A stretch of DNA of 47,129 bases from Nitrospirae bacterium CG02_land_8_20_14_3_00_41_53 (GTDB lineage Bacteria > Nitrospirota > Thermodesulfovibrionia > Thermodesulfovibrionales > SM23-35), in the NCBI GenBank assembly GCA_002780895.1, contig PEUB01000118.1, positions 1 through 47,129 of the forward strand. Reading direction: 5' to 3'. Position 1 is the stretch's first letter. Each line of letters opens with the position of its first letter. A program made the position numbers and the translations under genes. The notes under the pieces are model-generated. The model did not search any database. It was not told the origin of the DNA and was given only the letters and a program-made list of their open reading frames with translations. Shown in pieces: positions 32,894 through 41,849 of the stretch.

Positions 32894-35584
32894 TTAAACT
32901 TTACTAATAGTATCCTTAATCTCTTTTAACAGGTCTTCCTTAGCAAGTACTCCCTTGTTTAATATCCCCTGTATCCTGCCATTTAGTTCATCTATATCTT
33001 TTTCTGTTAAATCCTTACGGGTTATTATTATAAGAGGAATATCCTTAACCCCCTCCTCTGTCTTGAGATATTCAATCACGTCGAAACCGCTAACCTCGGG
33101 CATTGTCAAGTTTAAGACAATCAGGTCAGGTACGAAATCCTTGATAGTTTTGATGGCATCCTTACTGTTATAAGCTACTTCTATCTGATATCCTGTTTCT
33201 CTAAGGACATTGCCGATCAATTCTATCGTATCTTGTTCATTATCCACTACTAATACTTTTTTTATCGTAGCCGTTTTTCCCAAATTTCTTAATTTTCTTA
33301 ATAAAACCTGCTTTTCTAATGGTTTTACCAGATATTCTGCTGCACCCAGACTAAAGCCCAATCTCTTATTATCTATGATCGAAAGTATAAAAACGGGAAT
33401 ATCCTGGGTTTCCGGCGTCTTTTTTAACTCCCGCAGGACCTGCCATCCATCCTTTCTTGGCATCATGATGTCTAAGGTAATGGCCATTGGTTTTATTTCT
33501 TTTGCCTTCTCTACTGCCCCTTCACCACTTAAAAAGCCAACTACCCTGTAATCCTCTCCTAAATATTTCCTTATAATATCAATAGCCTCTGGATTGTCAT
33601 CAATAGCTAATATAGTTTTTTTAGCACCCCCTTCCCCTTCAGGCAGCTCTGCTTCTGTAGCCTCATATTCCTCTGGCTCGATTAGCAGATTTTTAATAAC
33701 CTCACAGCCCTTACAGAAATCTACCTTTTCAGGATAGGCAGCTATTTTCATTCCTGCACAATGAGTTCCAATGATTAACCAGCATCGGGATTCTTTACCA
33801 CCATAGGCTGGACAGCTTGGTTGTCCACAACGGATATACTCCCAGCATCTTATGGGCTTGCCAGCATATTGCGGTTCCTTCAAAAAGGTCTCGACCGGCT
33901 TTCTAAAATATTCAGATAGGCCTTCAGCCATGCTTGGTTCCAATACTGGCTCAGCAGGCTTTTCAAGTATCTCTTTTTTCAACGGGAGAGTAAAACAGAA
34001 TTTGCTTCCCTCTCCATATTTACTCGTTACCCAGATTACACCCTTATGCAACGCAACCAATCCTCTGGCAATATTGAGACCGAGGCCTGTTCCTTCGTAT
34101 TGACGAATTGTAGAGATATCTACCTGTGTGAACTTATCAAAAATCTTACCGATATCCTCATCTTTTATCCCTATACCTGTATCTTCAACACATATTTCTA
34201 CAAATAACGGTGACTCTCCAGGTTTAATACCCCTTTCAGAGGGCTTGGCGCTTATGGTTATTCCTCCATGATGGGTGAATTTAACAGCATTTGACAATAG
34301 GTTTATAAAAATCTGTTTGACCTTATCCTCATCCCCATAAACCGGTAATAAATTCTCATTGAGATTAATAGTAAATGTAAGCCCCTTTTGTTTTATCATA
34401 GGTTCAAAGGTGGGGATAACAGACTCGATTAATAATTTCAAATATATTTCCTTTGGCTGTAAATCTATTTTCCCTGACTCTATCTTGGATACATCGAGGA
34501 CATCATTTATTAATTGCAGAAGATGTCTTGCATTAGCTACAACCTTTTTCAGGCTTTTTTCTTGTTCTTCGTTAAGGGGGCCGTCAACCCTGTCTAACAA
34601 GAGGTCTGTATAGCCGATAATGGCGTTCATTGGTGTACGGAGTTCATGAGACATATTGGCTAAAAAAGTGGATTTTAGTTTGTCCAACTCCCTGAGATCT
34701 CTGTTGGCCCTCTCTAACAGTGCTAAGAGTTGAGTCCTTTCATTTAATAAAGTAGTCTTTCTGGTTACTTCCAGCTCCAATTTCTTACTGAAGGAGGAGA
34801 CACTTTCGACCATATAGTTAAAGGTCTTTCCAAGAACTCCGATTTCGTCCTCTGTCTTTACATCAACGGAAACAGACATGTCTCCCTCTGCAAACCTCTT
34901 TGCCTCCTCAGCTAAACTCTCTACAGGGCGCCTTACAAATTTATTTATCATGAGATAGGTTAAGGTTATCGCAATGGATAAGCCGAATGCAGTTACTACA
35001 ATAGTTCGGTTGAGCTGGGCAACTACAGTTGCATGGACTCGCTCAGCGCCTACCCTTATTATCATACTTCCCAAGACCTTTCTGGAAGAGCCGTGGCAGT
35101 GATAGCAGTCCCGTTGATTTAAGATAGGATAGATTGTAACGAGATATTTTTTCCCAGCGACCACATCCTCAAACGACTTTAGTGGTTCAACCCCTGTCTT
35201 TAATATCTCATTCAGGGTTTGCAGAGCGTTTTTATTATAAATGGAATCTGCTACCTTGGTCTTTACTTTTTCCACATGCGTGGAATAGATTATTTCCTGG
35301 TCAAAATCGCATATAAATACCTCAACTTCTTTTGTTTTTTCTCTTATATCTAACAGATGTCTTTTAACCCCTTCCTTATCTCCTACCCACATGGGACTTT
35401 TTATGCCTGCATAGGTTGAGGCAGCTACCTCTTTGGCAAACATGGTCATCAACTCTAACCTGTCTCTGGTCCCAAAATATATTCTACTGTAGATTTCAAC
35501 CGACATCATTAGAACTATAATGATTACTATAGCAACCATTATTTCATTGGCCAGCCGCTTCTTTATAAAACCAAACATTTTCAT
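32894..35584 (-). CDS. Heme-c sensor hybrid histidine kinase with cysteine-rich module and two receivers
   Basis: This 896-residue kinase runs: helix 1 (about 13-33); periplasmic domain with a c-type heme motif C160-Y-H-C163-H164 (DUF3365/Tll0287-like by layout); helix 2 (193-213); HAMP (213-265); HisKA with H313 in ANMSHELRTPMNAI; and HATPase with LLSNAVKFTHHG and GTGLGLNIARGLV. Then comes a cysteine-rich 'two-CW'-type module (CWEYIRCGQPSCPAYGG ... RCWLIIGTHC ... VDFCKGCEV), followed by two receivers (ITLDIMMPRKDGW and LIVLNLTMPEVSGF; the second has N in place of the usual D). The heme suggests redox, NO/CO or O2 sensing. The next gene upstream on the strand encodes a tetraheme cytochrome. 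Confidence 0.92.
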   Translation of the reverse strand: MKMFGFIKKRLANEIMVAIVIIIVLMMSVEIYSRIYFGTRDRLELMTMFAKEVAASTYAGIKSPMWVGDKEGVKRHLLDIREKTKEVEVFICDFDQEIIYSTHVEKVKTKVADSIYNKNALQTLNEILKTGVEPLKSFEDVVAGKKYLVTIYPILNQRDCYHCHGSSRKVLGSMIIRVGAERVHATVVAQLNRTIVVTAFGLSIAITLTYLMINKFVRRPVESLAEEAKRFAEGDMSVSVDVKTEDEIGVLGKTFNYMVESVSSFSKKLELEVTRKTTLLNERTQLLALLERANRDLRELDKLKSTFLANMSHELRTPMNAIIGYTDLLLDRVDGPLNEEQEKSLKKVVANARHLLQLINDVLDVSKIESGKIDLQPKEIYLKLLIESVIPTFEPMIKQKGLTFTINLNENLLPVYGDEDKVKQIFINLLSNAVKFTHHGGITISAKPSERGIKPGESPLFVEICVEDTGIGIKDEDIGKIFDKFTQVDISTIRQYEGTGLGLNIARGLVALHKGVIWVTSKYGEGSKFCFTLPLKKEILEKPAEPVLEPSMAEGLSEYFRKPVETFLKEPQYAGKPIRCWEYIRCGQPSCPAYGGKESRCWLIIGTHCAGMKIAAYPEKVDFCKGCEVIKNLLIEPEEYEATEAELPEGEGGAKKTILAIDDNPEAIDIIRKYLGEDYRVVGFLSGEGAVEKAKEIKPMAITLDIMMPRKDGWQVLRELKKTPETQDIPVFILSIIDNKRLGFSLGAAEYLVKPLEKQVLLRKLRNLGKTATIKKVLVVDNEQDTIELIGNVLRETGYQIEVAYNSKDAIKTIKDFVPDLIVLNLTMPEVSGFDVIEYLKTEEGVKDIPLIIITRKDLTEKDIDELNGRIQGILNKGVLAKEDLLKEIKDTISKV

Positions 35585-35618
35585 TCTAACTTTTATAGTG
35601 GAAGCAAAAAAGTTTATT

Positions 35619-35703
35619 CCCCCTCACCCTAACCCTCTCCCGCTAGGGGAGAGGGACTCCTCTTTTCCCCCCTCCCTTGACGGGAGGGGATGTAGGGGAG
35701 GGT
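35619..35703. repeat. 'CCCCTCACCC' complex palindromic repeat, copy B
   Basis: ccctcaccctaaccctctccc ... gggagaggga, then cctcccttgacgggagggga. It is related to 31151-31282 and lies just upstream of the kinase start. Confidence 0.7.
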
Positions 35704-35763
35704 GAATTATGTAAATTTATTTAATTCCTTCACTCTAACTTTCAACTTTTCACTTTTATCTTC

Positions 35764-36291
35764 TTAATGTGCGCCTCCATGAATCATAGGCTTATACCTG
35801 AAGGCCTTGACCCTTTCCGAGGTATGACAGACCTCGCAATCTTTCATTGTCATACGCCTCTTTATATCACGAGGACTTTTTGTCTTTACATGGAGCTCGC
35901 CAGTTCCATGACATACCTCACATCCTGCATTCTTCAGGTAAGGCGTTTTTTCAGGACTTATGAAACCGCTCGGTTTGCCATATCCTGTGGTATGGCAAAA
36001 ATAGCACCCTTTGATCTCCTCTTCAGTCAAGCCCTTTTTTAGCCTTTCTATGCTATCGAACGACTTACTCTTCTTTGCATACTTCATAAAGCTGTTATAT
36101 TCCTTCTCATGACAACCCTTGCAGGCATCGGAACCAACATATCCCCCCTTATTCCCCCCTTTACTAAAGGGGGGTGAGGGGGGATTAGTTTCAGCGAAAC
36201 TTAAAGATGGGTTTGTTGTGATTAATGCGAGCAGGATGATTACAGTTGTAAATAAAAAGTATCTTGTTAAAAATCTAAGAGAATGGGTCAT
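35764..36291 (-). CDS. Secreted tetraheme c-type cytochrome
   Basis: This 175-residue protein has a signal peptide (about 1-33, ending SLSFA) and four CxxCH heme motifs: CKGCH, CYFCH, CEVCH and CEVCH. The arrangement resembles cytochrome c554-like small periplasmic electron carriers. Directly after the signal cleavage region the palindromic element copy 6 encodes [18 protein letters not shown], just before the first heme (GSDACKGCH). It lies upstream of the heme-sensor kinase on the same strand, 179 bp away. It may be the redox partner whose state is sensed; that link is inference. Confidence 0.9.
   Translation of the reverse strand: MTHSLRFLTRYFLFTTVIILLALITTNPSLSFAETNPPSPPFSKGGNKGGYVGSDACKGCHEKEYNSFMKYAKKSKSFDSIERLKKGLTEEEIKGCYFCHTTGYGKPSGFISPEKTPYLKNAGCEVCHGTGELHVKTKSPRDIKRRMTMKDCEVCHTSERVKAFRYKPMIHGGAH
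36141..36186. repeat. GC-rich palindromic element, copy 6 (inside cytochrome gene)
   Basis: atccccccttattccccccttt ... ggggtgaggggggatt is read through on the minus strand between the signal peptide and the first heme motif. Confidence 0.88.
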
Positions 36292-36393
36292 GTTATAACC
36301 TCAAATTTAAAGTTATTTTAAATAAATCAGCATTCGGAACTTCGTTGTTCTATTTTCTATTATTATGTGAAAAATTTCAACTGGTGGTTGATG

Positions 36394-36399
36394 TATAAT
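36394..36399 (+). promoter_or_regulatory. TATAAT box 5 nt before cooC ATG
   Basis: TATAAT is followed by aattt and ATG at 36405, with no Shine-Dalgarno. A leaderless start is likely. Confidence 0.5.
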
Positions 36400-36404
36400 A
36401 ATTT

Positions 36405-37172
36405 ATGGCATTTGTAATCGCTTTGGCAGGTAAGGGTGGTACAGGAAAGACGACTATTGCAGGGCTTACTATCCGTTATATTATTGAGAAAAAGAAAAGG
36501 CCTGTGCTTGCTGTAGATGCAGATTCCAATAACTGTCTTAATGAGGTACTCGGAGTAGATGTCCACGCAACGATAGGTAAATTAAGAGAGGAATCTCTCC
36601 AGACAATAAGAAGTGGCGCAGAAAGACCCGGCGGCATGTCTATGGAGCAGATCTTTGACTATCAGGTACAGCAGTCAATTATAGAATCAAAGGGATTTGA
36701 TTTGATGGTAATGGGAAGACCTGAAGGTCCGGGGTGTTACTGTGCAGCAAATAATATTATCAGAAAATATACAGATAAACTCTCTGAGACATACTCATAT
36801 GTTGTTATAGATAACGAGGCCGGCATGGAACATCTCAGCAGGAGAACAACCCACAAGGTTGATTTACTTCTAATAGTGAGTGATCCTGCTGTAAGAGGCA
36901 TCCAGACAGCAAAAAGGATTAATGGACTTGTCGAGGAACTACAGCTTGAGATCAATAGGCGGTTAGTTATCATAAATAGGATATCTGGCAATGAAGGAGC
37001 GGATTTGAAAAATCTTGCAGAGAAGTCTGGTCTTCAGGTTGCAGGTCTTGTTCCTCAGGATGAAGCAATATTTAATCTTGATCTTCATGGAAAACCAATC
37101 TTCCAACTCCCTGATGATTCAAAGGCGGTAAGGGCAGTTTTCAGTATACTCGATTCCTTGAATATCCCATAA
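36405..37172 (+). CDS. cooC: CooC-type nickel-insertion ATPase (CODH maturation)
   Basis: This 255-residue MinD/ParA-type ATPase has the deviant Walker A GKGGTGKTT (residues 9-17), VLAVDADSNNCLNEVLG and the CxC metal motif in GPGCYCAANN, diagnostic of CooC/AcsF. YVVIDNEAGMEHLSRRTT is the Walker B/signature region. CooC dimers bind nickel through the CxC and hydrolyse ATP to load Ni into carbon monoxide dehydrogenase. No CODH gene is present in this window, so the partner must be elsewhere. The gene stands alone, followed by recR after 80 bp. Confidence 0.92.
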   Translation: MAFVIALAGKGGTGKTTIAGLTIRYIIEKKKRPVLAVDADSNNCLNEVLGVDVHATIGKLREESLQTIRSGAERPGGMSMEQIFDYQVQQSIIESKGFDLMVMGRPEGPGCYCAANNIIRKYTDKLSETYSYVVIDNEAGMEHLSRRTTHKVDLLLIVSDPAVRGIQTAKRINGLVEELQLEINRRLVIINRISGNEGADLKNLAEKSGLQVAGLVPQDEAIFNLDLHGKPIFQLPDDSKAVRAVFSILDSLNIP

Positions 37173-37238
37173 ATCAGCATAGAGCAAATAGCATAGAGCA
37201 TGTCAGAAATTTCTATATCCTATATATATTAAAAGTAG

Positions 37239-37244
37239 TATAAT
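37239..37244 (+). promoter_or_regulatory. TATAAT box 8 nt before recR ATG
   Basis: tagTATAAT is followed by 8 nt and ATG at 37253. There is no Shine-Dalgarno, so a very short or absent leader is likely. Confidence 0.5.
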
Positions 37245-37252
37245 TTCTAATT

Positions 37253-37846
37253 ATGGAACAGGGCATCATAGAGAATCTTATAACTGAACTTACAAAACTT
37301 CCCGGTATAGGTCGAAAAACCGCACAGAGACTTGCATTCTTTATAGTCACGATGTCTGAGGAAGATGCAAAAGGAATCTCAAAGGCAATAAATGAGATAA
37401 AGGAGAAGGCAAGATTCTGCAATGAATGTTTTAACATTACAGAGACAAAAGTGTGTAGTATATGCAGCAGCAGCTCAAGGGACAGGAGTAAACTCTGCGT
37501 AGTAGAAGAACCGAGTAACATACTTGTTATTGAAAGGTCAAAGAGCTTTAACGGGCTCTACCATGTACTCCTCGGAGCCCTCTCACCAATCGATGGCTTT
37601 ACTCCCGACAGGCTCAAGATAAACGAACTTATCAAAAGGGTAGGGAGAAATGAAATTAAAGAGATTATTATCGCAACAAATCCCAATACCAAAGGCGAGA
37701 TGACAGCACAGTACATAAGAGAATTGCTTAAACCCTTTAAGGTTAAAGTAACACGAATTGCTTATGGCCTTCCAATGGGTGGGGATATTGAGTTTGCAGA
37801 CGAGGTAACACTCAGCAAGGCTATTGACGGAAGAAGAGAGATCTGA
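37253..37846 (+). CDS. recR: Recombination protein RecR
   Basis: This 197-residue protein is normal length. It has an N-terminal helix-hairpin-helix (LTKLPGIGRKTAQRLAFF), a zinc finger with C56, C59, C68 and C71 (CNECFNITETKVCSIC), a Toprim domain (LCVVEEPSNILVIERSK; ALSPIDGFTPDRL) and the C-terminal segment RIAYGLPMGGDIEFADEVTL. RecR, with RecO, loads RecA at gapped DNA. A dnaX/YbaB neighbour often seen with recR is absent here. Confidence 0.96.
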   Translation: MEQGIIENLITELTKLPGIGRKTAQRLAFFIVTMSEEDAKGISKAINEIKEKARFCNECFNITETKVCSICSSSSRDRSKLCVVEEPSNILVIERSKSFNGLYHVLLGALSPIDGFTPDRLKINELIKRVGRNEIKEIIIATNPNTKGEMTAQYIRELLKPFKVKVTRIAYGLPMGGDIEFADEVTLSKAIDGRREI

Positions 37847-37897
37847 TATCATATCTTTTATAAACTTCTAAAAAACTAAATCTTCAGGAGGTGTTCT

Positions 37898-38386
37898 ATG
37901 GAAAAGAAAAAGACAAAAGAGTTGTTAAGGGTTGAGCCATCAAAATCTCTTTCGCCCTTTGAGACGGCGGAGAGGTGGTTTGAGGACGTTTTTAGAAGGC
38001 CATTTTCTTTAATGGGGCCGTCATGGTGGCCAGGGTTGAGGATGCCAGAAATAGAAGAGGTCGCTCCATCTGTTGATATCTTTGAGGATCGTGATGACGT
38101 AGTGGTAAAGGCAGAGCTGCCCGGTATGAAGAAAGAAGATATTGATGTGAGCTTAACTGATGATGCTATAACTATATCCGGTGAAAAGAAGAAGGAAGAG
38201 AAGGTCGAAAAGAAGAATTACTACAGTTTTGAACGTTCATACGGTTCCTTTACACGCAGTTTTCGATTGCCAACCGAGGTACAAACAGATAAGGCGAAGG
38301 CAAGATTTAAGGACGGGGTCCTTGAGATAAGAATCCCAAAGACTGAAGAAGCCAAGAAAAAAGAGAAAAAGATTTTGATTGAATAA
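37898..38386 (+). CDS. Hsp20/alpha-crystallin small heat-shock protein
   Basis: This 162-residue small heat-shock protein has a good ribosome site (CAGGAGGTG). It has a variable N-terminus with ERWFEDVFRRPFS and an alpha-crystallin domain (about 50-145). The domain carries VDIFEDRDDVVVKAELPGMK, ISGEKKKEE, YGSFTRSFRLP and the conserved FKDGVLEIRIPK. A lysine-rich tail ends EKKILIE, containing the IxI-like assembly motif. It holds unfolding proteins for refolding by other chaperones. Confidence 0.95.
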   Translation: MEKKKTKELLRVEPSKSLSPFETAERWFEDVFRRPFSLMGPSWWPGLRMPEIEEVAPSVDIFEDRDDVVVKAELPGMKKEDIDVSLTDDAITISGEKKKEEKVEKKNYYSFERSYGSFTRSFRLPTEVQTDKAKARFKDGVLEIRIPKTEEAKKKEKKILIE

Positions 38387-38426
38387 TGCTAATCCAGATC
38401 AGGAAAGAATTCCTCGATATGTGAAG

Positions 38427-39740
38427 CTAAGCCTTAATCTTCTTCTGCCATCCACTTGCCTTTATAAGTATTTCCTCTTCATCTGCATTGCATAGCCTAC
38501 CCTCATTAACAACAACCTTTCCGTTCACCATTACTGTTTCGACGTCAGAGGCCATCGCTGCATAAACTATGTGAGAGTAAACATTATATATAGGTGTGAG
38601 ATGAGGTTTTTTTAAATTAATGGTTACGATATCAGCCATTTTGCCCTTCTCAATGCTTCCGATCTTATCACCAAGCCCTAACACCTCGGCACTCCATCTT
38701 GTTGCCATGAGCAGGATTGTTTTTGCATCAAGAACAGTAGGATTATTTGAGAGTGCCTTGTGAACCTTTGCGGCAGTGGACATTTCGCTCAGGATATTCA
38801 GGTCATTGTTACTTGCAGCACCGTCTGTGCCAAATGTTACCTTCACACCGGCATTCAGCATCTTCACGACAGGGGCAATGCCTGAGGCAAGCTTGAGATT
38901 ACTCTCTATGCAGTGTGAGACACCGATTCTTCTTTGAGACAGTATTTTTATTTCCCCATCAGTCATCCAGACACAGTGTGCAGCGAGCACCCTTTCATCA
39001 AGAAAGCCAATGCTATCAAGATATTCAACAGGTGCCATCATAAATCTGTTTTTAATCTCGTTTACCTCCCACCTTGTTTCTGACAGATGTATGTGAATTG
39101 GTATATCATATTTATCTGCAACATGCCTTGCTCTCTTTAAAGACTCCGGGCCACATGTGTAAAGCGCATGAGGTGCGATGCAAGGAGTTATCAGCTCATC
39201 TCCCTTCCAGTTTTTTATAAAGGATTCTGCATTGACAAAATACTCATCTGTAGTGCTCGCAGATTTTGACGGAAAATCCAGAATTCCACTCCCTAAGACT
39301 GCCCTCATGCCCATCCTCTTAGTAGACTTACCCGCGGCATCTTCATAAAAATACATGTCATTATAAGTTGTAACCCCTCCCTTGAGCATCTCAAGACAGG
39401 CAAGCTCAACCGCATCAGAGATGAATTCAGGGCTTAGCCATCTATTCTCTGCTGGCCATATATGATTTTTGAGCCAATCCGTTAAAGGAATGTCGTCAGC
39501 AATACCTCTGAAATAGACCATCGCTGCATGTGTATGGGTGTTGATCAATCCTGGAAAAACTGCTTTCCCTTCTCCCATGATAATGGCTTCTGAGGTATAT
39601 TTTTTTAAAATCTCTTTAGAAGTTCCAACTTCGAGGATATCTGTGCCGCTTACAGCAATTGCACCATCTTTAATAACAGTAAGCCCTTCATCCATTGGAA
39701 GGACATAATCGCCGCAAATGATATAGTCAACATCCTGCAT
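38427..39740 (-). CDS. mtaD: 5-methylthioadenosine/S-adenosylhomocysteine deaminase family
   Basis: This 437-residue amidohydrolase has metal ligands H69 and H71 in FPGLINTHTHAAM, then IAPHALYTCGPES, HIHLSETRWEV, LAAHCVWMTD and FGTDGAASNNDLN. This is the MtaD/SsnA/TrzN-type pattern. It deaminates MTA or SAH to the inosine forms; related enzymes act on 5'-deoxyadenosine or aminofutalosine. The precise substrate cannot be separated by motif. It lies 5 bp downstream of asd on the same strand, so the two are probably cotranscribed. Methionine or SAM recycling would be a shared theme. Confidence 0.9.
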   Translation of the reverse strand: MQDVDYIICGDYVLPMDEGLTVIKDGAIAVSGTDILEVGTSKEILKKYTSEAIIMGEGKAVFPGLINTHTHAAMVYFRGIADDIPLTDWLKNHIWPAENRWLSPEFISDAVELACLEMLKGGVTTYNDMYFYEDAAGKSTKRMGMRAVLGSGILDFPSKSASTTDEYFVNAESFIKNWKGDELITPCIAPHALYTCGPESLKRARHVADKYDIPIHIHLSETRWEVNEIKNRFMMAPVEYLDSIGFLDERVLAAHCVWMTDGEIKILSQRRIGVSHCIESNLKLASGIAPVVKMLNAGVKVTFGTDGAASNNDLNILSEMSTAAKVHKALSNNPTVLDAKTILLMATRWSAEVLGLGDKIGSIEKGKMADIVTINLKKPHLTPIYNVYSHIVYAAMASDVETVMVNGKVVVNEGRLCNADEEEILIKASGWQKKIKA

Positions 39741-39745
39741 AACTG

Positions 39746-40762
39746 CTATGCCATTTCAATAAGCTTTTCCGCTATCTGCACTGCATTTAAAGCAGCACCT
39801 TTTCTCAGATTGTCTGCGACTATCCACATATTGATACCGTTTTCTATAGACTCATCCTCTCTTATCCTTCCCACATATGTTTCATCCTTTCCAGCTGCAT
39901 CTATAGGAAGCGGATAGATATTCTTATCAGGTGCATCATATACTATCACACCAGGTGCTTCTGACAGAATCGCCCTTACCTCATCGGCAGTAAGTTTTTT
40001 CTCTGTCTCTATATTAAGGCTCTCAGAATGGCTTCTAAAAACAGGGACACGCACCGTTGTTGCTGTTATCCTTATTGATGTATCACCAAGAATTTTTTTT
40101 GTCTCATTTACCATCTTCATCTCTTCCTTTGTGTAGCCGTTTTCAAGAAATTTATCTATATGTGGAATGACATTAAAGGCTATCTGGTAAGGATACACAT
40201 TACATTTAATCTCCTTAAAATTTAATAATGCAGTCGTCTGCTGTAATAATTCGTCCATAGCCTTCTGACCAGTCCCTGAGACGGACTGAAAGGTCGTAAC
40301 TACGACCCTTTTAATCCTTGCGGAATCATGTAGTGGTTTCAAGACAACCACCATCTGTATTGTTGAACAGTTAGGGTTTGCAATTATACCTTTATGCCAT
40401 TTAAGGTCATGGGGATTAACCTCAGGCACAACGAGAGGTACTTCAGGGTCCATCCTCCACTGGCTTGAATTATCAACAACAACACAACCGGACTTTGCTG
40501 CTACAGGAGCCCAGATTTTTGATCTTTCAGCACCAGCAGAAAAAAAAGCAATATCTATTCCATTAAATGAATCCTCATTTAAGGCTTCAACTGGAATCTC
40601 TGCATCTTTAAACTCCATAATCTTCCCTTCGGAACGCTCTGATGCAAAGAGCCTGAGTCTTTCCACAGGAAAGTCTCTTCCAACAAGCGTTGCAATCATC
40701 TCATTACCAACTGCCCCTGTTGCACCCACAACTGCAACGATATATTTTTTCTTCTTGAGCAT
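39746..40762 (-). CDS. asd: Aspartate-semialdehyde dehydrogenase
   Basis: This 338-residue protein is normal length. It has the NADP-binding VAVVGATGAVGNEM, the catalytic C132 in ANPNCSTIQMVVVLKPL, the FQSVSGTGQKAMDEL segment and the basic-acceptor region VRVPVFRSHSES. It reduces aspartyl-4-phosphate to the semialdehyde for lysine, diaminopimelate, threonine and methionine synthesis. A strong ribosome site (GGAGGAT) precedes the ATG. It is the first gene of a pair with the deaminase. Confidence 0.96.
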   Translation of the reverse strand: MLKKKKYIVAVVGATGAVGNEMIATLVGRDFPVERLRLFASERSEGKIMEFKDAEIPVEALNEDSFNGIDIAFFSAGAERSKIWAPVAAKSGCVVVDNSSQWRMDPEVPLVVPEVNPHDLKWHKGIIANPNCSTIQMVVVLKPLHDSARIKRVVVTTFQSVSGTGQKAMDELLQQTTALLNFKEIKCNVYPYQIAFNVIPHIDKFLENGYTKEEMKMVNETKKILGDTSIRITATTVRVPVFRSHSESLNIETEKKLTADEVRAILSEAPGVIVYDAPDKNIYPLPIDAAGKDETYVGRIREDESIENGINMWIVADNLRKGAALNAVQIAEKLIEMA

Positions 40763-40943
40763 TTAAACAGATCCTCCATTCTGCTGAATTTAAGTTTTTA
40801 AATTTAGCATATTTTATCTAAAAATACTATTATATCCATTGTTCTCCTCAAAAAATAAACATAGAGCCGGGAAATATTGTGAAACCAGTAGGATTGATAA
40901 ATCTCCTGTAAAAAATCTAAAATTGTTTTGCTAAGGAGGGATG

Positions 40944-41849
40944 ATGGGTTTTTTTGAAAGGCTTAAAGAGGGACTTACAAAGACGAGAAAAGACTTTATA
41001 GAAAAAGTTGAATCTATATTTATAGGCAGAAAGATTGATGAAGAAACACTTGAAGAACTCGAAGAGATATTAATTACATCTGATATTGGGACTAAGGCTA
41101 CAGCAGAGATAATGACAGTGATACAGGAGAAGGTAAATAAAGGGGAGGTTAGAGATGCAGACTCTGTTAAAGAATTATTGAAAAAAGAAATGATAGCTAT
41201 TCTTGGACATTCGCAGCCTCTTGTGGTCTACGGAAACAGGCCATTTGTAATCCTTGCTGTTGGAGTAAATGGCGTTGGTAAGACAACAACAATCGGAAAG
41301 CTTGCAAGCAGGTTTCAATCTCAGGGATTTTCTGTTTTGCTTGCAGCAGGTGATACATTCAGGGCTGCTGGGATTGAACAGTTAGAGATATGGGCAAAAA
41401 GGGCTGGTACTCAGCTTGTTAAACACCAACACGGTTCTGATCCATCGGCGGTTGCCTTTGATGCTATTGCAGCCGCAAAAAAAAGAGGCATAGACGTTGT
41501 TATAGTAGATACTGCTGGACGCCTACATACAAAAAGCAATCTTATGGAAGAACTAAGAAAAGTGAGAAGGACCATTGGAAAGGCGATGCCCGAAGCACCC
41601 CATGAGATTCTTCTTGTAATTGATGCAACTACAGGGCAGAATGCCATAAGACAGGCAGAATTGTTCAATGAGGCAATCGGCATAACCGGTATTGCCCTTA
41701 CAAAACTCGATGGTACTGCAAAGGGCGGCATCGTATTTGCGATAAGGAAAATACTCGGCATTCCTGTGAGGCTTATAGGAGTCGGTGAAGGGATAGATGA
41801 CCTCAGGGATTTTGATCCGAAGGAATTTGTAGAGGCACTTTTTTCATAA
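40944..41849 (+). CDS. ftsY: Signal recognition particle receptor FtsY
   Basis: This is a 301-residue NG-domain protein. I choose the second of two adjacent ATGs (40944), since AAGGAGG is only one nucleotide from the first (40941). It has the helical N domain, then the GTPase domain: P-loop GVNGVGKTTTIGKLA, DTFRAAGIEQLEIW, VDTAGRLHTKSNLMEELRK and TKLDGTAKGG. There is no acidic A domain, as is usual outside enterobacteria. It docks ribosome-SRP at the membrane. The gene ends convergently, overlapping the PBP gene by 47 bp. Confidence 0.96.
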   Translation: MGFFERLKEGLTKTRKDFIEKVESIFIGRKIDEETLEELEEILITSDIGTKATAEIMTVIQEKVNKGEVRDADSVKELLKKEMIAILGHSQPLVVYGNRPFVILAVGVNGVGKTTTIGKLASRFQSQGFSVLLAAGDTFRAAGIEQLEIWAKRAGTQLVKHQHGSDPSAVAFDAIAAAKKRGIDVVIVDTAGRLHTKSNLMEELRKVRRTIGKAMPEAPHEILLVIDATTGQNAIRQAELFNEAIGITGIALTKLDGTAKGGIVFAIRKILGIPVRLIGVGEGIDDLRDFDPKEFVEALFS

